Shown: positions 36,095-45,248 of the stretch, piece by piece
Layout of the letters: every line of letters starts with the position of its first letter
Position numbering within the stretch: position 1 is the stretch's first letter
Origin: Nitrospira sp. Ga0074138
GTDB taxonomy: Bacteria; Nitrospirota; Nitrospiria; Nitrospirales; Nitrospiraceae
Assembly: GCA_001464735.1 (NCBI GenBank)
Contig: LNDU01000017.1
Location: forward strand, 1 to 57,336
Length of the DNA stretch: 57,336 bases
Direction: 5' to 3'
Program-made: the position numbers and the translations under genes
The notes under the pieces: generated by a model
Database searches by the model: none
What the model was told of the DNA's origin: nothing
The model's input: the letters and a program-made list of their open reading frames with translations, nothing else

Positions 36095-36133
36095 TGAATC
36101 GAATTAGATTCAGGGTGAATCTTTTTAGGTTCA
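36095..36133 (+). promoter_or_regulatory. tandem dyad, candidate enhancer site of the sigma-54 regulator
   Basis: TGAATC-GAATTA-GATTCA (36095-36112) and TGAATC-TTTTTA-GGTTCA (36116-36133), 21 bases apart from start to start. The same tandem dyad occurs at 45076-45114, and a degenerate copy at 52230-52269. It lies about 120 bases upstream of a -24/-12 promoter, the usual distance for an NtrC-type enhancer. Confidence 0.75.
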
Positions 36134-36253
36134 CCATCCTCCCCTTCTCTTAACACCACCAACATGAAAGCGGCGGACAGCAAACGCGGCATCTGCTCGA
36201 CAGTGGCTATTTTGCCAGAATTTGCGCAACGCGCGCATCTGATGTCGCTTCAG

Positions 36254-36269
36254 TGGTGCGCACTTTGCT
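36254..36269 (+). promoter_or_regulatory. sigma-54 (-24/-12) promoter
   Basis: TGGTGCGCACTTTGCT, with GG (36255-36256) and GC (36267-36268) ten bases apart as required for RpoN. The expected start site is near 36280, leaving a 36-base leader with AAAGGAGA before the ATG at 36316. Confidence 0.7.
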
Positions 36270-36315
36270 TACGTGTGCAGACCATAGGGCCAATTAGCCC
36301 ACAAAGGAGACTGCA

Positions 36316-36618
36316 ATGAGTTGCAACGTTGTCAATCATGAACATACCAGTAACCGATTCATTTCTACCAAGCCGCGCTTGCTGAAATGTACCATGCTGA
36401 GGTCGGAACAGAAAACTAATTCTAGCCGAATAGCCCTATATGAATGCGCAACACTTGGAGTCCAAAGAGTAGAGCCGCAAGATATGGTGGAGACTTACTA
36501 CTTAGAACAATTTGTCCAGGGCAGTGAAGGAAAATGGAATCACATGAAAGGGTTATTGAGCAAAGTAGGTAAAGGGAATATCAAGCGCCCAATGAGCGGG
36601 TACACGAACGTGGCATAA
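36316..36618 (+). CDS. hypothetical protein, first gene of the sigma-54/TPS operon
   Basis: 100 residues behind AAAGGAGA. No family recognised. Moderately basic, with Cys at residues 3, 25 and 44; predicted mixed alpha/beta with YYLEQFVQGSEGKWNHMKGLLSKVGKG near the end. It is promoter-proximal in the operon that continues to the two-partner secretion genes. A 14-base hairpin (36622-36653) follows its stop and may adjust expression of downstream genes. Confidence 0.65.
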   Translation: MSCNVVNHEHTSNRFISTKPRLLKCTMLRSEQKTNSSRIALYECATLGVQRVEPQDMVETYYLEQFVQGSEGKWNHMKGLLSKVGKGNIKRPMSGYTNVA

Positions 36619-36621
36619 CAG

Positions 36622-36653
36622 TTCTGCCTCGTTGACTGCTCAACGAGGCAGAA
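36622..36653 (+). terminator. intra-operon hairpin
   Basis: Perfect 14-base stem TTCTGCCTCGTTGA/TCAACGAGGCAGAA with a CTGC loop. No T-run follows, so it is more likely an attenuator or mRNA-stabilising hairpin between the first and second genes than a strict terminator. Confidence 0.6.
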
Positions 36654-36743
36654 AGCCCTTTCCTAAAGCAAAGGGTCCTGTAGGTTTCGGAACGTAACGA
36701 TGTCAAGTGAGTGGTAGATACTTTTAATATAGGAGGTGCTGCG

Positions 36744-37142
36744 ATGCCATGGTGTCCAAGGTGGATATGTGGGTTATACAAGAGCGCTATCGTCGTGGGC
36801 AAAATCAAGAAAACATCACTTAACAAGGTGTTCATCACCACGGACGATCTCCCATCCTCCGGTTTAGAAGTAAGCGGAGGCGCCAAATTGGATTTAGAGG
36901 ATGGTGACTACGGGCTGGCCGTTGTGTCGTGTCAGAATGTCGGTTCTCCCATTGACCCGTCAAAATTGGAATTAATAGCCTTTTTCTCCTTCATGGATCC
37001 GGTCAATCCTCAAAATCCCATGCCCTATAAGACCGCGCTCGATAAATTTAATATCCTGTTCAAGAACTTTGTTCAGAAAGATGATGCCGGCCGAAGAGAA
37101 GAACTGTCGGCTACTTACGGGGAATACTCACCCGGCGCTTGA
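36744..37142 (+). CDS. hypothetical protein in the TPS operon
   Basis: 132 residues from the ATG at 36744, behind AGGAGG. No signal peptide and no family recognised. The sequence (GKIKKTSLNKVFITTDDLPSSGLEVSGGAKLDLEDGDYGLAVVSCQ) suggests a beta-rich domain, with a helical tail ending KDDAGRREELSATYGEY. It precedes the exoprotein by 52 bases. Might be a cytoplasmic chaperone or regulator of the secretion system; that is conjecture. Confidence 0.65.
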   Translation: MPWCPRWICGLYKSAIVVGKIKKTSLNKVFITTDDLPSSGLEVSGGAKLDLEDGDYGLAVVSCQNVGSPIDPSKLELIAFFSFMDPVNPQNPMPYKTALDKFNILFKNFVQKDDAGRREELSATYGEYSPGA

Positions 37143-37194
37143 CCTCACAAGGTGAGAGTCTAATAGCTGTGCCTTGAAGGAGTCGGCCACCAAT

Positions 37195-40113
37195 ATGTCA
37201 CGGAGAACTGTGAGGATCGGATGTGTAGTACTCTGCATGACGATTTCACACAGTTCTCCAGGTTCGGCGCAAGCTCCTCCTCCCATTACACCATCAGGGT
37301 TGGCCACCCAAGTCACTCTCTCCTCGACTCCACCGACAGGAACGGTGCAATACGATATCACGGGAGGAACCCGGGCCGGGACAAACCTGTTTCATAGCTT
37401 TGGCGATTTTAACGTCCCGAACGACACCATCGCTAATTTTCTCAACGATACAAGGCTCGATACCGCCAATATCTTAGGCCGTGTGACGGGAAATAATGCC
37501 TCCGGCATCTTCGGCACGATTCAGACGACGGGGTTCGAGAATGCCAATCTCTATCTGATAAATCCATCAGGTGTTGTCTTTGGCCCGAACGCATCGCTCA
37601 ATGTCGGAGGCTCTGTGACCTTCACGACCGCCGAATACTTGCGACTTGCGGAGACGGATGGCGCGGCCGGAATCTTTCGGGCTGACTCGGGATTGCCGAG
37701 CCTGCTGACCAGCGCGCCCGTCACCGCGTTTGGGTTCCTTGGACCCAATCCGAGAACCCTTGAGGTTCAAGGAAGCACGTTGACAACGACACCCGGTCGG
37801 TCGCTTTCGCTCGTAGCCGGGAACATCACCATCGATTCCGGCACACTCGGGAACAACGTAGATCAAGCGGGGCACCCCGACACCCCAGCCGGCCGGATCG
37901 ATCTCGTCAGCGTGGCCTCCCCTGGAGAGGTCGCGGCAAAAACTTTGCACTATACACCCAACATCAATGGCCAATCCTTCGGAGCACTCGGCGCGGTGAA
38001 GATTGTAGACGGTTCAGTCATCGACGTCGGCGGCAACGGGGGCGGCACCGTCCTCATTCGAGGTGGGCAATTTTTATTGGACGACTCCAGAATCTCCTCC
38101 AATGTCAACGGTCCTGGTCCAATCATAAACGGAACGGAATCGATCGGCAGCGGGATCGACATCGTCGTTAGCCAAGATGCATATGTTCAGAAAGGCGCTC
38201 TTATCAGGGTCAACGTGAGCGACGGCACAACTCCTGGAGTCACCTACGGAGGCGTGCACGTGACGGCAGACCGAATCCTTATCACCGGCATCCCTGGCTC
38301 AGCAGCGAACTTTCGTAGTTTGCGATTTACCAGTATCATGTCGAATACCGAGGGGGCCGGCAATGCTGGCAATATTACTCTACGGGCTACCAAAAATATT
38401 GAAACCACCAATGTGGTAAGCGTTGTTTCAACATCCGGGTTTAACTCTGATGGAACGGATTACTCGGCGACGCTCGCGCGAGGAAATGCGGGCAATGTCG
38501 AACTCATAAGCGAGCATGGGGACATCCTGATGATGCAAGGCGGTAGAGCTGCCCAAGCGACCTCTCAAATATTAAATAGTACCGGCGATACGGGAGGAAT
38601 CGCTGTGTCAGCGCGAGGAGGAGATGTCGTTTTGGATGGAGCCAATATTTTTACCGCGTCGTTCGAAGGAGGAGGGCGAGTAGGGCCGGTAGAAATCACC
38701 GCAAGGAATCTACTGATGAAGGCGGGTTTAATTGATAACGAGAATCTAGGCTCATCTAAGCCAGGCGGGATTACTGTGAGTCTTTCAAATACGTTGACAA
38801 TGGCGGCCGATTTCTCGGTCCCGGCCTCCATACGTGCCAACTCACTCATTGCCACCAGCGCCTTCAATCCTACTACCAATGCTCCGGCCGGCGACATTAC
38901 GATCACGGCCAAAGATATTACGGCAACTCAAGGCAGTCTCATCAGCAGTGAAACCTTCGCGGCTGGGGCCGGCGGACAGCTCAAGATCTTTACCGACACG
39001 CTTCAACTAAAGGACGGGAGCCAAATCAAAAGCGGAAGTACCTTTGCTCCTAAAGAGTTCCCCCAGGGAATTATCCCTGCTGGCCCCGGAGGAAATATCG
39101 CAATTCGATCTCTTACAGGACCAACAGCCTCTGTACTGATCGACGGGTCCGGCGGCGGCATTTTTAGCGACACCGTAGGCCATGGCGCCGGCGGTTCAGT
39201 TGATCTATTCGCACGAGCCATCACTATTCAGAATGGCGGAACTATTTCAGCCGCAACAACCGGAACCGATGCACGCGCCACTGGCGGCTCGATCGAAGTA
39301 AAGGCGACAGATCAGGTGACGATGAATAACGGCGCCTCTATTACTGCCAACAGCACCTTCGATCCCAAGACTCCAAACTCCGGCATCGCGAACGCAGGTA
39401 ATATCTCGATCGATGCAGGCCAGCAGTTGGATGTACAAGATAGTTCCATTACGACCAAGGCAGAGAAGGCCAGCGGCGGGAACATCGATATCAAAGCTGT
39501 CGATCTCATACGCTTAGCCAACAGTCCGATCAGCTCGTCGGTCCAGGGCGGCCCGTCTACGGCGGGTGGCAATATCACGATCGATCCGAAGACGGTAGTT
39601 CTGCAGAACGCCCAGATTCTCGCAACCGCGCAGCAAGGGAACGGCGGGAACATCACGATAACGACGCCGGTGTTTTTACAGGATCAGACGAGCCGCATCG
39701 ATGCATCATCTCAATTTGGTGTGAACGGCACGGTGACGATTCAATCGCCAACATCGAATTTGAGTGGCACAGTCACACAGCTCTCCTCGAAAGCGGACCA
39801 GACGCAGCCGCTCTTACAAAACCGTTGTGTCGCCTTGGCCGGCGGCGAACAAAGTACCTTCATCCTTGCTGGACGCGACATACTCCCCTCCGAGCCAGGC
39901 GGATGGCTCAGCAGCCCGGTTTCGATGGAACACTGGATGGGAGAGGACACGGAACATGCGACTGGCTTGATCGCGAGCACCAGGAAACTGAATGAATCAC
40001 GAGCGACAATTACCCGTGTCGCTCAGGGAGAAGTTCTGTCACTGCGGCGGCTAACTCCCCCTGGGTTCTTGGTTCGGACCTTTGCGATTGGCCCGACAGG
40101 CTGTCACTCATGA
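37195..40113 (+). CDS. TpsA exoprotein (filamentous haemagglutinin-like)
   Basis: About 972 residues from the ATG at 37195. A signal peptide ends near GSAQA. The TPS secretion domain follows (NLFHSFGDFNV, and NLYLINPSGVVFGPNASLNVGGSVTFTTA), then a long right-handed beta-helix of repeats such as GNAGNITLRA, GGNIDIKAVD and GNGGNITITTP. The C-terminus has NRCVALAGGEQSTFILAGRDILPSEPGGWLS, typical of a branch in cyanobacteria and Nitrospira. Exported through the TpsB partner; probably a surface adhesin or matrix protein. Stop and TpsB start overlap as ATGA. Confidence 0.92.
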   Translation: MSRRTVRIGCVVLCMTISHSSPGSAQAPPPITPSGLATQVTLSSTPPTGTVQYDITGGTRAGTNLFHSFGDFNVPNDTIANFLNDTRLDTANILGRVTGNNASGIFGTIQTTGFENANLYLINPSGVVFGPNASLNVGGSVTFTTAEYLRLAETDGAAGIFRADSGLPSLLTSAPVTAFGFLGPNPRTLEVQGSTLTTTPGRSLSLVAGNITIDSGTLGNNVDQAGHPDTPAGRIDLVSVASPGEVAAKTLHYTPNINGQSFGALGAVKIVDGSVIDVGGNGGGTVLIRGGQFLLDDSRISSNVNGPGPIINGTESIGSGIDIVVSQDAYVQKGALIRVNVSDGTTPGVTYGGVHVTADRILITGIPGSAANFRSLRFTSIMSNTEGAGNAGNITLRATKNIETTNVVSVVSTSGFNSDGTDYSATLARGNAGNVELISEHGDILMMQGGRAAQATSQILNSTGDTGGIAVSARGGDVVLDGANIFTASFEGGGRVGPVEITARNLLMKAGLIDNENLGSSKPGGITVSLSNTLTMAADFSVPASIRANSLIATSAFNPTTNAPAGDITITAKDITATQGSLISSETFAAGAGGQLKIFTDTLQLKDGSQIKSGSTFAPKEFPQGIIPAGPGGNIAIRSLTGPTASVLIDGSGGGIFSDTVGHGAGGSVDLFARAITIQNGGTISAATTGTDARATGGSIEVKATDQVTMNNGASITANSTFDPKTPNSGIANAGNISIDAGQQLDVQDSSITTKAEKASGGNIDIKAVDLIRLANSPISSSVQGGPSTAGGNITIDPKTVVLQNAQILATAQQGNGGNITITTPVFLQDQTSRIDASSQFGVNGTVTIQSPTSNLSGTVTQLSSKADQTQPLLQNRCVALAGGEQSTFILAGRDILPSEPGGWLSSPVSMEHWMGEDTEHATGLIASTRKLNESRATITRVAQGEVLSLRRLTPPGFLVRTFAIGPTGCHS

Positions 40114-41927
40114 TGGGTGGCGCTGGTAGTCCGGCGCGTCAAGACCGGCGTCGGTTCATAGCTTGTGCCCTCCTCTCCTGTGGTGTAACCATGACGATCA
40201 TCGCAACGGCCTCGCCGCTTTTCGCGCAGGGAGCTCCTCAGACGGCTCCTCCAATCTTTGATCCCACCCTCCGATCCGGCGAACCACCGGCCCCGCTGAG
40301 GAAAGAATTCAAGCCGCCGACACTTCCTCCAAGTCTCACCCTCCCCCCGGTGCCAGTACCGCCGGAGGATGGTGCCCAGCAACAGCTCGGCCAGATCCAC
40401 GTATTTGTCAACGCGATCCAGATCATTGGAAATACCGTGTTCCCGGACTCGGAGATCAAGGCAGTCACCACGCCTTATGAAAAGCGCACGTTGACCACTG
40501 AAGATTTGGAACGGCTGCGGCTGGCACTCACCCTCTTGTACGTCAACAACGGCTACATCACCTCCGGCGCCGTCATTCCCGATCAGGACGTCGAAGATGG
40601 TGTGATTGAATTCCTGATTATTGAGGGAGCCCTGTCACGAATCGACGTCGAAGGGACCAATTGGTTTCGGCGCGGTTACTTGAGTGATCGCGTGGCTCTC
40701 GGCGCGCGTCCACCACTCAAGCTCGAACCAATCCAGGAGCGATTGCAGTTCCTCCAGCGAGACCCCCGTATCGAACGAATCAACGCCGAACTTCGTCCGG
40801 GCGACCAGCGAGGTGAAAGCATCCTCAATTTGAAAGTCAAGGAGCGCAGCCCATGGAAGATGTGGCTGGAGTTCAGCAACTATCAGACCCCTGTCGTTGG
40901 AGCCGAGCGAGGGTTGATGACTCTCGCCCATTACAATGTGACCGGTCATGGAGATCCGTTCAGTATTACCTACGGGGGCTCACGTGGAGTTCACCCGATC
41001 ATTGATGCCTCCTACACCCTGCCGATAAACCGCTACGATACGACCTTTACCGCGTCCTATCGCCGGAATGATTTCGTCGTCGTGGACGACAGGTTTCGTG
41101 AGCTCGACTTGAATTCAGAGTCGGAAATCATCGGCTTCACGCTTCGACATCCAGTCTATCGAACCTTGTCCGACGAACTGGCCGTAGCGATTAGCGGCGA
41201 GCATCTGTACAACAAGATTACTTCGGCCTTCGACTTACCAGGTCAGCCGTTCCTCTTTATTCCTGGAGCATCGAACACCGGCGTGAGCACAGTCAACGCG
41301 TTGCGGTTCATCCAGGAATACCGGCATATGACAGCCTCGTTTGTGTTCGCCGCTCGTTCCCGCGTCAGTGTCGGCTTCGATGTGCTGGGCGCCACGATCA
41401 ACTCCCGCGACGCGACCACTGCCGCCGGTGAGCCGCTGCCCAGCGGACGGTTTGTGTCTTGGCTGGGACAAATACAGGCGGTGAAACGGCTGGATTATTT
41501 AGGAGGGTGGCAGATCTTGGGGCGACTGGATCTCCAACTGAGCAACAACCGCTTGTTTCCACTTGAACAGATCCCGTTGGGCGGTCGGTTCAGCGTGCGC
41601 GGCTACCGAGAAAACACGTTTGTTTGAGATAACGCTTTCCTCGCTTCCCTTGAAAGCCGGATTCCCTTGCGCAAATACGCGAGCGGCGAAGATATGGTCC
41701 AGTTTGCCCAATTCGTCGACGTAGGACGGTCCTGGATGTCGCGAGGCCCCACCCATGACCTCCAGACTCTTGCCAGCGTCGGTCTCGGCATCCGCTGGAA
41801 TGTGTTGCCTCGAGACCGAGCCAGGTTCGAACTGTATTGGGGAGTCCCGCTCAACCACGTACCGCGACCTTCCGGTAACCTGCAGGACTACGGCATCCAT
41901 CTTCAGGCAGTGGTTCAGGCCTTCTAA
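40110..41927 (+). pseudogene. TpsB outer-membrane transporter with in-frame UGA
   Basis: The frame is ShlB/FhaC/HecB-like from end to end: signal peptide (SPLFAQ), Pro-rich plug linker, POTRA domain (INAIQIIGNTVFPD-type stretch around residue 100, then LTTEDLERLRLALTLLYVNNGYITSGAVIP), and a beta-barrel with GGRFSVRGYRENT. A TGA at 41625-41627 interrupts exactly one codon of the conserved FVxDNAFLASLESRIPL segment, where Arg (CGA) is normal. The frame then continues 99 codons to TAA at 41925-41927, ending AF with a C-terminal aromatic. As read, the product loses its last strands and BAM signal. The true stop overlaps the CHAT gene ATG. Confidence 0.85.
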
Positions 41928-44272
41928 TGACGCGAGGCTCCATGCCGGCATTCAATCGAACCGTTATTCATTTCGTTCTATGCGGAACCGTCATCCTGCT
42001 GTTGATGCCCATTCCGTTTCGCACCGTGACACGATCGGAATCGCACGAAACCTCGTCCTCCGCCGACTCCTTGATGAAGGAAGGGGCTCAGTATTTTCAA
42101 AAGGGAGCCTTCGGTGAAGCTTTATCCCACTGGAAGCAAGCTGTGGATCTGCATAAAAGTGCAGGAAACAAGCCGGGGCAGTTTGAGGCCATCGGCCTCT
42201 CAGCTCAGGCTTCGATGGAGCTGGGGCAATCCAAGCAGGCACTCCAGTTTCTGGAACTCGCGCTCGCCCTCGCTTCCACGAGTGGCGATCCTCTCGTGGA
42301 AGCCACCGCTCTTGGGCAACTGGGACGGACGTACTTGACGCTCGGACAGCTCACCGAAGCCTCGGAATTTCTCCGCCAAGCGTCGGATTTGGCAAGAAAG
42401 CAGGACTCCCCACAACTCACGGCAACCACATTGAACGATCTCGGAGTGCTTTTTGCGCTGAAGCAGCAAGATAAGGATGCGCTGGAAGCGTTTGATGAAA
42501 GTATGGGCCTCGCACAGAAAGCGAAGCTGCCACTGCTCGCTGCAGCTACCCGAACGAATGCCGCTCGGGCCCTGCTGCGACTCGGCCAACCGGCCAACAG
42601 CCGCGTCTCCCTTGACGCAGCATTCGATAACCTAAAGGACGTTCCCCCATCCCGTCATAAATCCCTCGGGTTGATCGGTATTGCCCTGGCGTACCAGCGC
42701 CTCATTCCTCACATGCCACAGGCCCATGACCCGCTCTTGCTGAGAACAGCGGGTGTGCTCCAAGAAGCAGCCACGGTCGCAGAAGAACAGGGAGACAAGA
42801 GAACGCTGTCCTATGCCCACGGCTATCTTGGACATCTCTACGAAACAGAATTTCGCATGGACGAGGCATTGCAGCTCACCAGGCGAGCGCTCTTCGCCGC
42901 ACAATCAGTGGATGCACCGGAATCACTCTATCGCTGGCAATGGCAGTTAGGGCGCCAGCTGGCCGCAACCGGGCAATTGGACAAGGCCATCGATTCCTAT
43001 CGGCAGGCGGCTTCGACGCTCCAACCGATTCGCTCCGAGGTGGCACAGGCGTCGTATGAAGGCACTCTCGCCGGACAGGAATCCGTGAGGCCGCTGTTCT
43101 TCGAACTGGCCGATCTCTTGTTGCAGCGAGCCTCGCTCACTGATGACACTCAAGCAGTCGAGGGCGATCTCCTCGCGGCTCGCGATGCGATCGAAACTTA
43201 CAAAACGGCAGAGCTGCGAGACTATTTCAAGGACGACTGTGTGGATGCGGTTCGGTCTCGGCTGACCACGTTTGATCGGCTGTCACCGGACACGGCCGTT
43301 GTCTATCCCATCATGTTCACATCCAGACTGGAACTCCTCGTTAGCCTACCGACCGGGCTCAAGCGGATCTCCGTGCCCATCACAGCCGATCGGCTGACTC
43401 TGGAAATCCGCGAGTTTCGCCGATTGGTGGAAAAACGCACCACCCGAGAATATCTGCCGCATGCACAACAGTTGTACGATTGGCTGGTGCGACCGTTGGA
43501 ATCGGACCTCATGAAACTTCAGATCACCACGTTGGTGTTCGTGCCGGATAGCGCCCTTCGAACCATTCCACTGGCTGCGCTCCACGACGGTTCATCGTTT
43601 CTGATCAGCAAGTTCGCGCTCGCCATGACACCCGGCTTGACGTTGACCGACCCACGACCGCTGAACCGCGACAAGCTCCGGTTTCTCACAGCGGGCCTTA
43701 CCAAATCAGTCCAGGGATTTCCCCCTCTTCCCTACGTAGCAGACGAGGTCGAATCCATCCAACGGCTCTACAAGAGCGACCAAATCATGAACAATGACTT
43801 TCAAGCCTCCAGGCTGGAACGGGAATTGCGTGAAGGACGGTACGGAGGCCTGCATATCGCCACGCACGGCAGGTTCTCGACTGAGGTGAACAATTCGTTT
43901 CTCCTGACCTTCGATGGGAAACTGACGATGCAGACCCTCGACCAACTGATCAGCCTCTTTCGGTTCCGCCAAGAGCCACTCGAGCTGTTGACCTTGAGTG
44001 CCTGCCAGACCGGGGTCGGCGACGATCGCGCGGCACTCGGCCTGGCCGGCGTGGCCCTCAAGGCCGGGGCCCGCAGCGCATTGGCCACTCTGTGGTTTAT
44101 CAACGACGAAGCGTCGGCGGCGCTGATCTCCGAATTTTACCGACAGCTGCGGAACCCATCTCTATCCAAGGCCGTTGCACTCCAGCGCGCACAGATGAAA
44201 CTCTTGAGCGACCGTGTTTATGAACATCCGGCTTACTGGTCGCCATTTCTGTTGCTCAATAATTGGCTGTGA
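41927..44272 (+). CDS. exported TPR-CHAT protein (caspase-like protease family)
   Basis: 781 residues. An N-terminal signal or anchor helix (VIHFVLCGTVILLLMPIPF) places it in the periplasm. About seven TPR repeats fill residues 45-370. A C-terminal CHAT domain carries His647 (IATHGRF) and Cys693 (LSACQTG), the caspase-like catalytic dyad, so it should be an active cysteine protease. Start overlaps the intended stop of the transporter gene (TAATG). Such TPR-CHAT genes recur beside TPS systems; processing of the exoprotein is a plausible but unproven role. Confidence 0.92.
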   Translation: MTRGSMPAFNRTVIHFVLCGTVILLLMPIPFRTVTRSESHETSSSADSLMKEGAQYFQKGAFGEALSHWKQAVDLHKSAGNKPGQFEAIGLSAQASMELGQSKQALQFLELALALASTSGDPLVEATALGQLGRTYLTLGQLTEASEFLRQASDLARKQDSPQLTATTLNDLGVLFALKQQDKDALEAFDESMGLAQKAKLPLLAAATRTNAARALLRLGQPANSRVSLDAAFDNLKDVPPSRHKSLGLIGIALAYQRLIPHMPQAHDPLLLRTAGVLQEAATVAEEQGDKRTLSYAHGYLGHLYETEFRMDEALQLTRRALFAAQSVDAPESLYRWQWQLGRQLAATGQLDKAIDSYRQAASTLQPIRSEVAQASYEGTLAGQESVRPLFFELADLLLQRASLTDDTQAVEGDLLAARDAIETYKTAELRDYFKDDCVDAVRSRLTTFDRLSPDTAVVYPIMFTSRLELLVSLPTGLKRISVPITADRLTLEIREFRRLVEKRTTREYLPHAQQLYDWLVRPLESDLMKLQITTLVFVPDSALRTIPLAALHDGSSFLISKFALAMTPGLTLTDPRPLNRDKLRFLTAGLTKSVQGFPPLPYVADEVESIQRLYKSDQIMNNDFQASRLERELREGRYGGLHIATHGRFSTEVNNSFLLTFDGKLTMQTLDQLISLFRFRQEPLELLTLSACQTGVGDDRAALGLAGVALKAGARSALATLWFINDEASAALISEFYRQLRNPSLSKAVALQRAQMKLLSDRVYEHPAYWSPFLLLNNWL

Positions 44273-44285
44273 AAGGAAAACCACC

Positions 44286-45032
44286 GTGAGGCGTCTATTG
44301 ATCTTAGGATTGAGCCTTTTCCTAACCATCGCGGAAATCTACCTCCTCGATGCCGCAGATACGCCGACAGTGGCGACGGCGGCCGGTCAACAGGATGACC
44401 AGCAGCCTCCCCTGTACACACCGCCCAAAAAACTGACTCCTCGCGCTCGAGTCGGAGGTACATTGCGGGGAACCGAGGGCCATGAGCCGGAGCTTGTCGC
44501 GTTGGTACCTGACCACGTAGGCCTGACGGTGAGACAAACACCCACCCTCAATTGGTATCTCTCAAAACCAACGGCCTATCCCTTACGATTTACACTCAAC
44601 GACACCCAAAAAATTGCCCCCCTCTATGAAGGCCCCCTTCCGACTCCCATGAAAGCAGGGGTCCAATCGATTGATATCAAGACTCTAGGACTCACACTTG
44701 AACCGAATGTGCAATACCGCTGGTTCGTATCAGCCAGGCGCAACACAGACTCCCATTCGGAGGATATCGTCGCCGGTGGGATGATCGAGCGATGCGAGTT
44801 CAGCGAATGCTTGACGATCACCTCAGTGAACCTGACCTGCGACCGGGAGAGCGTGCGCACCAATGCCCTCATCGGGTTCTGGTACGATGCGATGGGTTGC
44901 GTGTGTGCCCTGATCGAAAAAGAACCAACGGACCCGTCGCTTCGGAGGCTGCGCGCGGCTCTGCTGAGGCAGGTGGGCCTGAACGGGGTGGCAGACTGGG
45001 ATCTGCGTTCGATTCAGAATCATGCCAAATAG
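44286..45032 (+). CDS. DUF928 periplasmic protein
   Basis: 248 residues from the GTG at 44286, behind GAAAGGAAAA. Signal peptide (LLILGLSLFLTIAEIYLLDA). The DUF928 body shows the LVALVPDHVGLTVRQTPTLNWYLSKP stretch and the later LEPNVQYRWFVSA segment. DUF928 genes repeatedly sit with CHAT and TPS genes in cyanobacteria and Nitrospira. Function unknown; likely a periplasmic partner of the exoprotein system. Thirteen bases after the CHAT gene, so co-transcribed. Confidence 0.85.
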   Translation: MRRLLILGLSLFLTIAEIYLLDAADTPTVATAAGQQDDQQPPLYTPPKKLTPRARVGGTLRGTEGHEPELVALVPDHVGLTVRQTPTLNWYLSKPTAYPLRFTLNDTQKIAPLYEGPLPTPMKAGVQSIDIKTLGLTLEPNVQYRWFVSARRNTDSHSEDIVAGGMIERCEFSECLTITSVNLTCDRESVRTNALIGFWYDAMGCVCALIEKEPTDPSLRRLRAALLRQVGLNGVADWDLRSIQNHAK

Positions 45033-45075
45033 CCGATTGCATACCGTTCAACATGCCAAGCTTACGCCAGCCCAC

Positions 45076-45114
45076 TGAATCTATTTTGATTCAGTTTGAA
45101 TCTATTTTGATTCA
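45076..45114 (+). promoter_or_regulatory. tandem dyad, candidate enhancer site
   Basis: Two identical perfect dyads TGAATC-TATTTT-GATTCA (45076-45093 and 45097-45114), 21 bases apart, the same spacing as the pair at 36095-36133. About 150 bases upstream of the predicted transcription start. Confidence 0.8.
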
Positions 45115-45217
45115 CCTTCTCCTCAGGCTGGATAGTCGAAACCTCTCTCATATCAAGATTTGTAGCGTTTTCTATGAATAAGTCCCCTACTGCGGCTGTT
45201 GCCGACCACGACGCTAA

Positions 45218-45232
45218 TGGCACGCTGCTTGC
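45218..45232 (+). promoter_or_regulatory. sigma-54 (-24/-12) promoter
   Basis: TGGCACGCTGCTTGC, a perfect consensus match with GG (45219-45220) and GC (45231-45232) ten bases apart. The predicted start site near 45244 lies only about five bases before the receptor ATG, so the mRNA may be almost leaderless. Confidence 0.8.
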
Positions 45233-45248
45233 CGTATGAAATACGCAC

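Larger units (their letters stand above)
45033..45248. other. intergenic regulatory region of the TonB operon
   Basis: 216 bases between the two operons; contains the tandem dyad (45076-45114) and the -24/-12 promoter (45218-45232). Nothing else recognised. Confidence 0.6.

Noticed and set aside
35686..36192. 168-residue minus-strand ORF
   Set aside because: It lies opposite a better-supported plus-strand frame and covers the enhancer dyads; composition looks random and no start signal is present.
36198..36216. Second -24/-12 promoter candidate at TGGCTATTTTGCC
   Set aside because: The GG and GC are too close together for RpoN; the site at 36254 has the correct ten-base separation.
41625..41627. 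UGA in TpsB as selenocysteine or Trp codon
   Set aside because: The position expects Arg, not Cys or Trp, no SECIS-like element is evident, and other genes use UGA as a normal stop.
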